Of a DNA stretch of 64,000 bases, positions 1 through 8,961 are shown in pieces. Numbering within the stretch: position 1 is the stretch's first letter; the number at the start of each line of letters is the position of its first letter. Origin of the DNA: Lepidonotus clava (taxonomy: Eukaryota > Annelida > Polychaeta > Phyllodocida > Polynoidae); contig OW387136.1 in assembly GCA_936440205.1 (NCBI GenBank), positions 56,081,190 to 56,145,189 of the forward strand, in the 5' to 3' direction. The position numbers and the translations under genes are program-made. The notes under the pieces are model-generated. The model was not told where the DNA came from and did not search any database. It saw nothing but the letters and a program-made list of their open reading frames with translations.

Positions 1-370
1 AATTCACCAAAATGCTAATCTAACGGAACATTCAAAGCGTAATGACAAAATGTGTCCTGTTAATGGACAATACTTCATATAAAGTAACATTTATAAAATT
101 AGGCAATAACTCTTAACTATTGCTATATCACAATAAGGAACACGAAAAGAGCTGTTTCTTGCTGACCAGATCTATAGGGACTTCCAATAAAAAGGTATGG
201 ATTATTGAAGAGCGAGTTATCAGGACAGTCTGACTTCACAGATCATCCTGCTTAATCAGGACTAACTGAGAATTCAGGACTATGCCGTGTTAGCCCAGAC
301 CTGCTAAAGGCACTTGCCATTATAGCCAATTACTGACTTACTGTTTCGCAAGGGGCAGAGTTGGCCTGAT
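1..370. other. non-coding, nothing recognised
   Basis: AT-rich sequence with no open frame of note, no tandem structure and no recognisable element. It is probably intergenic or intronic. Confidence 0.5.
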
Positions 371-578
371 GTCACGGGTCCAATTTTAAAAAATGCCGAT
401 GCTGTATGTCTTTGTCGCTTAATTATCCCAATGTCGCTTGTCAAATTTAAGAAATTCCTATGTTGCATGTTACTATATTTTCAACCCTTCCTGTCATGTC
501 ATTAAGACCCCTAGTCACATGTCGAATTTAGAAAAAGGCTGTGTGGCACTTTTTATTTTAGTGGTTCCTCCCTGCAAT
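371..578 (+). repeat. dispersed repeat R1, copy 1
   Basis: A ~200-bp interspersed repeat recognised because the same arrangement recurs at 3973-4188 (-), 28118-28515 (-), 41257-41355 (-), 42685-42888 (+), 52983-53110 (+) and 55597-55795 (+). Its diagnostic feature is several spaced copies of ATGTCGCATGTC-like words, each followed by AATTTAAGAAAT, and it ends in TTTAGTGG(T)CC. The better copies begin GGGGGTCCC and end GGTCCACCCCCA, which suggests short inverted ends. It has no coding capacity. The family is not identified. Confidence 0.65.
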
Positions 579-1164
579 CCCTTCTCCTCCAGAGTGAGTG
601 ATGGATGTTTTATGCTGTACCAAGAACCAGGGTAATACATTTTAATGGTGAAACAAGTGAATTCTGTCTTTGGTGATCGTATATATGAGATGAAGGTGAC
701 AGGGTGGGCAAACAGCAGATAATCAAAATCTGGAAATCATTTTTGCTGCACCTCATCCCTTAGTGAACCCAGACACCAACTGGGAATTGAACCCAATGAA
801 CCACTTGGTCAGTGTTGGGTCCCCCCTATGTGTATCTTAACCGAAGGAACTGGTAGGTGCTTGTGATGTGGAGGTGACCAAGCTGTTGGAAGACCTGTAA
901 TGACCATATAACTATACGAATTCACGGTTGCCGCTTGAGAGAGTAAAGATGCATATCGTTACTATATAACTATACGTATGGCATTGAGGGGGCTGTTCTA
1001 TGGCCTATATGTCAGTCATAAAAAATGTCGCAGGTGTTATCTTCACACCCAACTGACCACCTCCCTGCTCACCACAACAAGAAGTGACGGTTGCCCGAGG
1101 TACATGCCACGTTAATTAGTGCCACACCAGGAGCCCCATCTTATGACAAACATGGTTATATGTT
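579..1164. other. non-coding; possible tRNA-SINE remnant
   Basis: There are no coding features. On the minus strand around 750-840 there is a good B-box-like word (GGGTTCAATTCCC) followed by CAGTTGGTGTC, as in tRNA-derived SINE heads, but no clear A box. The rest is ordinary AT-rich sequence. Confidence 0.35.
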
Positions 1165-1935
1165 TATTACATCAGTCAGGGCTATATATGTTACACCAGT
1201 AACGGCTATATATGTTTACATTTCACCAATCACAGGTAAATGTTACACCAATCATTTTAGAAATTGGGTTGGCAATTGCCACATTTCTATGGATTTTCTA
1301 AAATATAAATACCATTTTGAATTCCTCATTTTCCGGGACATGTATGTCGTTTTGCGGGACGTCCAGGACAGGGGTTAAAATCCAGGACTGTGCTGGAAAA
1401 TCTGGGACAGTTGGCAACACTGGCTATATATATATTACATAAGTCGTGGCTATATACATCACACCACTCATGGCTATATACGTTACACCAATCATGGCTA
1501 TATATGTTACACCAATCATGGCTATATATGTTCCACCAATCATGGCTATATATGTTACACCAATCACGGCTATATATGTTGCACCATTCATGGCTATATA
1601 TGTTACACCATTCATGGCTATATACATCACACCAATAATGGCTATATATGTTACACCAATCATATATGGCTATATATGTTACACTAGTCATGGCTATATA
1701 TGTTTGTGACATCAGCAAAGGCTATATATGTTACACCAATCATGGCTACACATTACATCAGTAACAGCTATATATGTTAAACCAATCATGGCTATATGTT
1801 ACACCAGTAACAGCTATATACGTTAAACCAATCATGACTATACATGTTATACAAGCCACAGCTATAGATACATTATCCCAGCCAAGGTTAAGTACATTAC
1901 CAGTTATAGCCATACAGTTAAATCAGTCCCAGCTA
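1165..1935. repeat. 24-bp minisatellite
   Basis: Tandem array of a 24-bp unit, GTTACACCAATCATGGCTATATAT with substitutions. It is dense from about 1420 to 1860, with two or three outlying units at 1165-1250 and decayed units to about 1935. Because 24 is a multiple of three, several frames stay open on both strands. These are artefacts of periodicity, not proteins. Confidence 0.9.
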
Positions 1936-2364
1936 CAGCCAGACTCATGGTGTTTGTGAAACATAAATGTTCTGTTATATATTTCAATGCTTGAAGTTGA
2001 TTTAAGACCATTCAAGGTTGTTGATATTTCTTAGTCTACCAAATCAATGTGTGTGCTCAGGCCTGGCCTGCACCCTCTGGTAAATACCCATCGATTGATC
2101 ATGATATTTATCAATGCTCATTTCGATAGGTTGTGACTTGTAAGACTGACATACTCGTACAACAAAGATATGCCATCAAATTTGTACCACACAGTGTAGT
2201 ATTTCAACGATGACTGTCATCGGAAACAACATCTTGATGAGAGCTGGTCCCCATACTTATTATAAATGTATCTTCTTTCAGTAACCTTGGACAGCTGACA
2301 GATTGACTGGCCATGGCCTGATTGGAAAGTGCCCTGTTTATTTCTTACAATTTTAATATTTCTA
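1936..2364. other. non-coding, nothing recognised
   Basis: No gene, tandem array or known element is seen. Base composition is like the surrounding flanks. Confidence 0.5.
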
Positions 2365-2520
2365 CCCCTCTCGCTGTATCATCATGATACAGTGTGGGTA
2401 TCAAATACAGGGAAATTTTTTCAATCACTTTCTTTGCAACAAGTGGCTTTGCCAGGAGTTGAATCCACAACCTTTGGGTTTGGAGGTGAGGGTCTTAACC
2501 ACTACACCATGCATATGGAG
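2365..2520 (-). repeat. tRNA-derived SINE head (fragment)
   Basis: Read on the minus strand, the segment starts with an A-box-like block (TGGTGTAGTGGTTAAGACC). About 35 bases later comes a B-box-like block (GTGGATTCAACTCCTGG), the spacing of a Pol III tRNA promoter. Downstream there is an unrelated tail. It does not fold as a clean functional tRNA with a readable anticodon arm, so I call it a SINE head. Confidence 0.5.
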
Positions 2521-3059
2521 GATGAGGCTGGAGCTAAGAAATTGGGTCATGACCCAGTTTGCTGGTTCCTACAGGTCCTTTTGAAAGCAGTTTAACAAAA
2601 CAGCAACCAGATGGACAGGTTGGTTATAGCCCATTTCGCTGGTTCTTGGTAAGACCCGAAGAAAGTTCAGTATGTAGGCAACAACATGCGAAAGGACATC
2701 TTTTAGAAGAAGTAGGGTAATAAATAGTTGCTGATCAATGTTTTGGAATAAATATATATCATTTGAATAATGAAGCACCCATAAGATTAGCGCAACCATG
2801 CATAGTGTGAAATTGGTAGGTTAAGGCTGAAAATGTAAAAGGGAGTTCGATAACTATGATGACATCACTTTCTGTTGTCAACAAGTTATAGTTTGTGTAA
2901 GGAGAAATTACTATGCTACTTTCTTACGTGAATTATGGTACACGTTCCTCAATTTAAACATTTCACCACATGATCCAGTTTGCACGAAATACGAATACTA
3001 AATGGTTTATTTGACTAACATACAGATACATTTATGTCAACACCAGGTGAAGTAATAAA
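2521..3059. other. non-coding, nothing recognised
   Basis: There is a short imperfect direct duplication (CAGTTTGCTGGTTCCT near 2556 and CATTTCGCTGGTTCTT near 2630). Otherwise it is featureless AT-rich sequence. Confidence 0.45.
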
Positions 3060-3660
3060 CACTGATAGCTACATCTCTAAAGCCCTAGTGGCTGCGTATA
3101 TGCTTTTGACAAATGTACATATAAGTGATGTCGTTCTTTTGACAATGGGGGGTGACATTTAGAATCTCAGATGTTTTTTGTGATAAACTTTTGTCATTAA
3201 ATTTCTTACAGTATTTTAGGTAGTTGGTCTCGAATCTTTTCCTAATCGATGTCAACCTAGCATTTTTACAGAGAAATAGAACATGGCCCACATCTTGTTT
3301 TGTATTGCCGCAGGTACATGATTGGCTAACAGTCTTTTTGTTTCTGAAACTTCTGAAGCGACTATCTGCTGTTCAATTCATATCTATTCTCAGCTTGGTC
3401 AAAGTACTTCTCATTTCTGGTGATACAACCCTTTCTAAATAATCTCGCTGTTTATAGATGTTGTCATGACAGTTATTAGTAATTTCACATCTCTCCTCAT
3501 TCCTTGGGTTACTAATATATGTTGCATATTTTTGGATATATGTGTCATGCAGCCTACTAGTTACGAGTGCTTTCAAAGAATTTTTGTCCCATTTTGAAAT
3601 TTGAAATAAATTTGAAACAATTCTTGAACAATGAAATGTAAAATTCTGAGGTGAGTTTTG
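3060..3660 (-). pseudogene. LINE ORF2 C-terminal fragment
   Basis: This is the 3' end of a non-LTR retrotransposon ORF2 on the minus strand. From about 3660 to 3376 the frame reads NLFQISKWDKNSLKALVTSR... to TLTKLRIDMN, the usual run-in to the C-terminal domain. After an in-frame TGA (plus positions 3373-3375) the same frame continues through the characteristic LINE zinc motif: CTCGNTKQDVGHVLFLC (Cys-x-Cys ... His-x4-Cys) followed by KNARLTSIRKRF. This motif is typical of the end of ORF2 in CR1/L2/Jockey-type elements. No reverse-transcriptase core is present upstream, so it is a 5'-truncated relic with at least one stop. A host zinc-finger gene is unlikely given the context. Confidence 0.7.
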
Positions 3661-3679
3661 TTTGCAAAATTTGGCAATG

Positions 3680-3950
3680 GAGCCTTTTCCTGCTTCAGTG
3701 AAGTAGGACCTTCCTGTGTAAGAATGTTCTCATTTTTCTGCTCCAGTAAGTTCTGTCTGTTCCTGCTACAGTAATGTATGCCTAATCTTCTACGATAATG
3801 TATGCCTGTTTACGCTACCGCAACATTTGCCTGTTTATGCTCTGGTAATGCATGTCAGTTCCACTATGGCAATGTAATGTGTCCTCACTATAGAAGTCTA
3901 TGTCTAGTTTCTGCTGCAGGAACATATGACTATTTCTGCTGAAGCTAGCT
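3680..3950. repeat. degenerate ~28-bp minisatellite
   Basis: Loosely repeated units of the type CTGTTCCTGCTACAGTAATG recur about nine times with many substitutions. It is an old, decayed tandem array. Confidence 0.55.
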
Positions 3951-3972
3951 GGAGCCATCTATGGGTAAAGAC

Positions 3973-4188
3973 CCCGAAAATCAACAGGGCGACATGGCCT
4001 CTTCTTATATTTGATGTGCGACATAAGGCTTAGCGACATGAAGAAAAAAATAAACATGACATCAGCAATTTCTAAAATTCAACATGCAACATGGAGGGTT
4101 CTTAAAATTGAAATTGAAAATGAAAATATAGTGACATGCGACATGACCATTTCTTAAATTCAACACGCGACACCGGGACCCCCCCATC
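3973..4188 (-). repeat. dispersed repeat R1, copy 2
   Basis: Reverse-complement copy of R1. CGACATG words alternate with TTTCTTAAATTCAACA, and it ends in CGGGACCCCCCC, matching the GGGGGTCCC start of plus-strand copies. It is followed by ordinary unique sequence. Confidence 0.65.
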
Positions 4189-4742
4189 AACACCCCTCTA
4201 TCTGCTTTAACAAAGGGGACTATGTTGGTGGGATCAGGAACTCTACAGGAATGGTTTCCTGGTGAATGGGTCCTTGCTAATCCCCCTTTGCCAGCTCCAT
4301 CGGTCATTCTGTGCCTGCCCTACACAACAGGGGACTTAGGCCGGCGACTCCCAGATTGTGGGATGGTATTCGGTCCAACAGGTGAGATCACATTTACATC
4401 GAGACAGGTATCTCTGCATATACACCCAGATACAAATGTACCCTGAAATGATATTCTAATGTGTCCTGTGGCAATTTTTGGCACATGGTCATACTCTCAC
4501 TGTTTTGCCAAAATTCAGATTGATTTTCATCCATTTCTAATCATTTTTCCAGGCTGAAAATTTCAGGAATTTAAGATCTAAATGTCTATTTAGCCATAGC
4601 CATTTACAGAATCAAAATAGGTCCAGCAGAACAGCCACAATTCAACAGTGGTACCTATCACTATAGTGACATCGTTATTTAAGGATGTCCTTGTTGAGAT
4701 GGTATTGTTATGTGACACACCACTGACGACGACAAAGAGGAT
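4189..4742. other. non-coding flank of the LTR element
   Basis: No coding or repetitive signal. The LTR element starts abruptly at 4743. The bases before it do not duplicate those after 18304. Confidence 0.5.
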
Positions 4743-5750
4743 GATTCTTACAACAGAGGAACGTGGGGGTTGTTCGGGTCTCGGGGCGGACGGGGAATCC
4801 GGGCCAAGAACCGAGATGTGTTTCTAGAGTCGTGCCTCGCGCACGAGGGGGGGCTGAGCGAATCGGTCGGGAATCGGCACTCGATGTCAACGGAGGACTG
4901 CGGGGAAGGGAAATTATGGTAGGGGTACGGGTCGGCCGGGGTTCGTCTCGCTCTATCTCCCAGACCAGCATTCACCCCGACCGGGCGGTCCACCCCTCAG
5001 TTCCGGTCCGCGGGGGCGACGGGCCGACGGTCGCCTATTGTTTGGTAGCGTGGGGCCGAGCATGCCGCGCCCTCGTCCCCGCGGACTTCGTTCCTTCGTT
5101 CCGTTCCCCATGTCTTCGTGCCATACTACACCTCGGTTTCCGGGACTACTTCGGGCCTTCGTGCCTTACTCCGTTCCCTCGTTCCTCGTTCTTCGGGCCG
5201 TCGGGCCCCTTACCCTGTGTTCCTACTACCTATCTCGAGCTTCGACTGTTTTGTCCTAACTTCTGGTTAATTACTCTAATCGGCTCATCTTTAGCGGTTG
5301 TTTCAGGAAAGAGGACACGTCTGGACACCAGGAGAACTGTTAAAGAACTCTGTTTATTCGGGCCTCACCGCCCCTTTATATACTATAGAGGTCAGCCCTG
5401 ATTGGCTGCTTTCGGTCACGTGACCTACAACTGACGTCACTTCCGGTTTATATTTTCCGTTTCCGGTTTACATTTCACTTCCGGTTTACATATTTCCGGG
5501 TTTCGTTCCTTTACATTTTCGTTCCTTACATATTCGTTCCTTACATATTCGTTCTTTACATATTCGTTCTTTTACATATTCGTGCCTCTTTTTCAGGCTT
5601 TCTATACTTTGGTTCATTATAACATATTCGTTCCTTTACATCTATTTCGTTCTCTTACATATATTTCGTTCTCTTACATATATTTCTACTATTACCTTAT
5701 TTCTATTATTTTGACCTCTATGTATTTTGGATGAATAGCCGTTCATCACA
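4743..5750 (-). repeat. 3' LTR of the Ty3/gypsy element
   Basis: Matches 17297-18304 at about 99.5%. In element orientation it begins TGTGATGAACGG, directly after a purine-rich tract, and ends GTAAGAATC(A). It carries a minisatellite-like stretch (ACGAATATGTAA words, plus 5510-5690), a compact promoter (plus 5375-5490), a TATA box (plus 5375-5382) and an AATAAA (plus 5353-5358). Confidence 0.92.
5375..5490 (-). promoter_or_regulatory. U3 promoter: ETS, CRE, E-box, CCAAT, TATA
   Basis: Read on the minus strand toward the start site, there are three or four TCCGGAA-like/CCGGAAGT words (ETS-type, plus 5440-5490) and a perfect CRE TGACGTCA (5432-5439). These are followed by a 12-bp palindrome GGTCACGTGACC with a central E-box (5414-5425), a CCAAT (5401-5405) and TATATAAA (5375-5382). 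AATAAA lies about 20 bases past the TATA box, so R probably begins near it. The same block is in the other LTR, 12,554 bases further on. Transcription-factor names are inferred from consensus words only. Confidence 0.6.
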
Positions 5751-5768
5751 CCCTCCCGCACCTTCTTG
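5751..5768 (-). other. polypurine tract
   Basis: In element orientation AAGAAGGTGCGGGAGGG lies immediately before TGTGATG of the 3' LTR, as expected of the plus-strand primer of an LTR element. It fixes that LTR edge. Confidence 0.7.
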
Positions 5769-8700
5769 AAAGGTGGGAAAACACGTTTTACACAATTTCA
5801 AAACAGTTCATACAGCAACGACAACAGAACATACTCTAAAACCAGAAACATTTCAATCCTACGCTCCTTATCGGTAGAGGAGGAGGTGTCACCCTCTGTC
5901 CTCTCCGGTCTACTTCGGAGCACCCCCGGGGCCTATCCGGCTAATTATTATTTCTCTTCTTTCTTCGTTTTTCGTTCTTCGTTTTTCTCTCTTCTTAGTG
6001 AAAGTTCATATAATTTGTTTCATATATCCCAGTCTCTTTTTATCTTCGTCCTAGTTCTTATCCTGGATCTATTAGGACCCGTTCTACACCTCCTCTTCTT
6101 TTCTCGTCTTAGGATGAGCGAGCCGGTCGTGGCTCTCCCACCCGGGACTAGGGATCGGTCGTGACCCCGTCGCCCACGCTCCTCTCCTCTGGGCTCTATT
6201 TACTTAGCCCCTCGGCGCGTTTTTCCTCGCCTTTTACCCTCATTAGGACAGAGGGACCGGTCGTGGTCCTCCTGCCCGGGGCCATGGGTCGGTCGTGACC
6301 CGCAGTGCCCCCGTTCCCTTCGTTTTTCGTCGTCCAGACGTTCTCCCCTAGTTTGGGTGGAGAATCGGTCGTGACTCTCCCACCCGGTCGGTCGTGACCT
6401 CTCGTTCTTCCGTAACTATTACTCTTCTCTGCGTTCTCTTGGGTGATGATGATGATTTTAAGGATGAGTTTTTGAAGAAAGACTGAAGTTTTTGTAGATA
6501 GAATGTTCTTTTTGGACTTCGCACCCTCGGTCGCCTCGGCATTCAGAGCCCTCCAGTGACTTTTTCACGTTTGGCAAGGACAACATGTTCGAGCCAGAGG
6601 CCAAGGTACCCAAAGAAGAAAATGGCGTTGTATGTGGAAAGGAACTTAACTTCATGCATCAAAGCTTAGAGTGGAAGCTTCAGCAGACGACGTCGCGGGG
6701 TTCGTGCTATTTGTCACAGTGAAACTTTGAGATGGAGTCCGGGTGAAGGTAAGATTGAGAAGATTAGAATCATTAATTGTCGATGAGGTGTCCGTTTTCC
6801 GTACAGGAACTGAAGTTTGACTTTTATGGCACATGTCCTCGTGGTTAACCCAGCACCAAGACGTTCAGTCCTCGACCACGTCGACACACTCGAAGATTTC
6901 AGAAAGAGATGTCGGAGAGAGTCCACCATAGTAAAGTATTTCCGTCACCGTTCCGGGCCCAAGTGGCATGACAACAACCGGAACGGAGACCCGATTAAGA
7001 AGATAATTTTGATGAAGTTTCTTTTGATGACAGGAGCCGGTGCCTCTCATCCCTCCCCCCCTCCGTAAGCAACGGCAGGAAGACAATCCTCTTTGGGGCG
7101 AGAGGGAGGCTCCTTCGTTCCACTGATGAGATGATTTTCCTAAGAAGAGGATTCCTGCTCCGGGCACTCGGGCCCTCGTTCGTCTCCTAGGCTCTCGGAC
7201 CTCGCTCTGCTTACTAAGTTTTTCTCTTCGTCCTCCCGGAGGACCATGCTTTTAGACGATTTTCGTGAGACTGTAATACCAACAAATAGTTCGTTAATAG
7301 AGGTAAGTTTAAGATCTGGTCTGGTTTGATTCTGGAGTAAGGCCACAGTCGTCCACGGTGCCATGTCACCTTGCATGAAGCCACTATGCCTATGACGAAC
7401 GCCGAGACAACAGCTCCGAGCCGTTCCGGGCTGCTCCTAGGTACGGCGGTTCGAAGTTGGTAAGTTGAAGATATTGGTGAGAAGGAGAGGAAGAAGCCGT
7501 AGAAAGTGAAGATGGACGACATCAACTGGGATCTGCACCCAACGTCAACCTCTGAGATCCGGAACGAGCCCATCTCACAAATAGCATATAGAGAAGAACT
7601 CATCCGACATCAAACTCCAAGAAGGATCGCTCCTCGTCGCTCTCTGCAGACCTCTTGAGGCGTCTATCGAGGCATCCGCGGCCGACGTTCCAAACACCAC
7701 CTTCCTGTATATTTCAAAGACTACTTCCCTATATGTTTCAAAGACTATTTTGTTCCGTTCCTCGAGAAGAAGATACCAGGAAGTACGACATGGAAGCAGT
7801 TACTGCCGTTACTGGAGGTAAGTTATTAATATAAGTTTTAGTAAGTCTATTAATTTTCGTTCTTGTTTATGTATCGCTTCGGTCAGTCACGAGCCAGGGC
7901 CCCTAAGTTATCGTCCCTGCTCGTGCCTTGGTCCTCCGGGAGATATCTACGACTCGCCGTAATCCTTTCACGACTCGCTGCATCAACTCTGGCACGATAA
8001 AACCAGCATTCAGGTTGAAAAGTTCCATTTTGCCGCTCTTCGTATGCGGTAAGAGGCTGAAGACAAGGAAACTCAGAAGATGATGGTACATGAATCCGGG
8101 CTCATCCACATTCTGATCGATCCATCCAAGATCAAGAAGACTAAGTTGCAGGGAGTAGAAGTGCCGCTAGAGGACAGAGGTCGTCTCCCCCTCGCCCCCA
8201 GATCCCTCAAGGCAGCACGGGAGAAGGGTTTTCAGTCTTGGCCCGCGCCAGCCTTTCCTCCAGCGGCGAGTCGCCGGTCCACCGGTACCTTATTTACCCC
8301 GGCACGACCGTCGACTCAAAGACTACAATGACAACACTATCTGTCCATTCTGATTTCCTTTCTTCGATTTCGCCTCCCAACTTTCACTCTCGCTCCTGGG
8401 CCGCCCGGCCCGCTATCTATTTGATTTCCGCGACCGGACGATCCCGTTCCACCTGCTCGGTCCCAACCAACGTAGCGGGCTCCAGGGAAGAAGAGGAACA
8501 GCTACAAACTTGTTTTTCCTCCTAGCGCCTCCTCCCGTTCCGTATTTGCCCCGCAGGCTTGGTAAGTTCGTTCCAGTCATGGACCCTCCAGCTCGCTGAT
8601 TACACTCAACACCTCCTAACACATGTGGTTTCGTTCACTTCCGCAAGAAGATTCCCATAAAGAAACTAGTAGGAATAAATTAAGATAAGAATGTTCGAGC

Positions 8701-8961
8701 CCGCCAGTCTGTTCCCGATGAATTAAGTAAAGTTTCGGGCCCGTCCAGCGGTCTCCAGGAGAGTTTTTTATCCAGGCTTCGGCCTCCTGTGCGGCTCAGG
8801 TACCTCCGCCTCGGCCCGGTTCTCTCCCTGGGGGTTTGACACTATGGGTGAGGAGCCAACGCCCCGTAATCCCTCCCCACCCGACTCGCGACGCGCCATA
8901 TTCCGCCTCTGGTTCCGTCGCGCTTTTTCTCTTCCGTGCAAGACCTCGAGCAGCATCTACT
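5769..8961. other. long 3' non-coding segment of the LTR element
   Basis: 3.2 kb between the third ORF and the 3' LTR with no long sense-strand frame. Near 6120-6400 a CGGTCGTGA-containing block recurs about three to four times. On the plus (antisense) strand there are five strong splice-donor words: GAAGGTAAGA at 6745, GAGGTAAGTT at 7300, TTGGTAAGTT at 7455, GAGGTAAGTT at 7815 and TTGGTAAGTT at 8558. Two intron-like spans are visible on that strand: 6749-6806, ending CCGTACAG, and 7818-7886, AT-rich with a pyrimidine run and ending TCGGTCAG. Short peptide-like frames sit beside them. The role is unknown. It could be captured host sequence or an antisense transcription unit. Confidence 0.5.

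Noticed and set aside
1165-1935. IYSHDWCN-type repeat protein
   Set aside because: 24-bp AT-rich minisatellite; both strands open, no gene context.
4743-5401. A 212-codon plus-strand frame in the LTR, repeated in the other LTR
   Set aside because: Same GC-rich LTR sequence twice. No domain or initiation context, and it runs against the element's own transcription.
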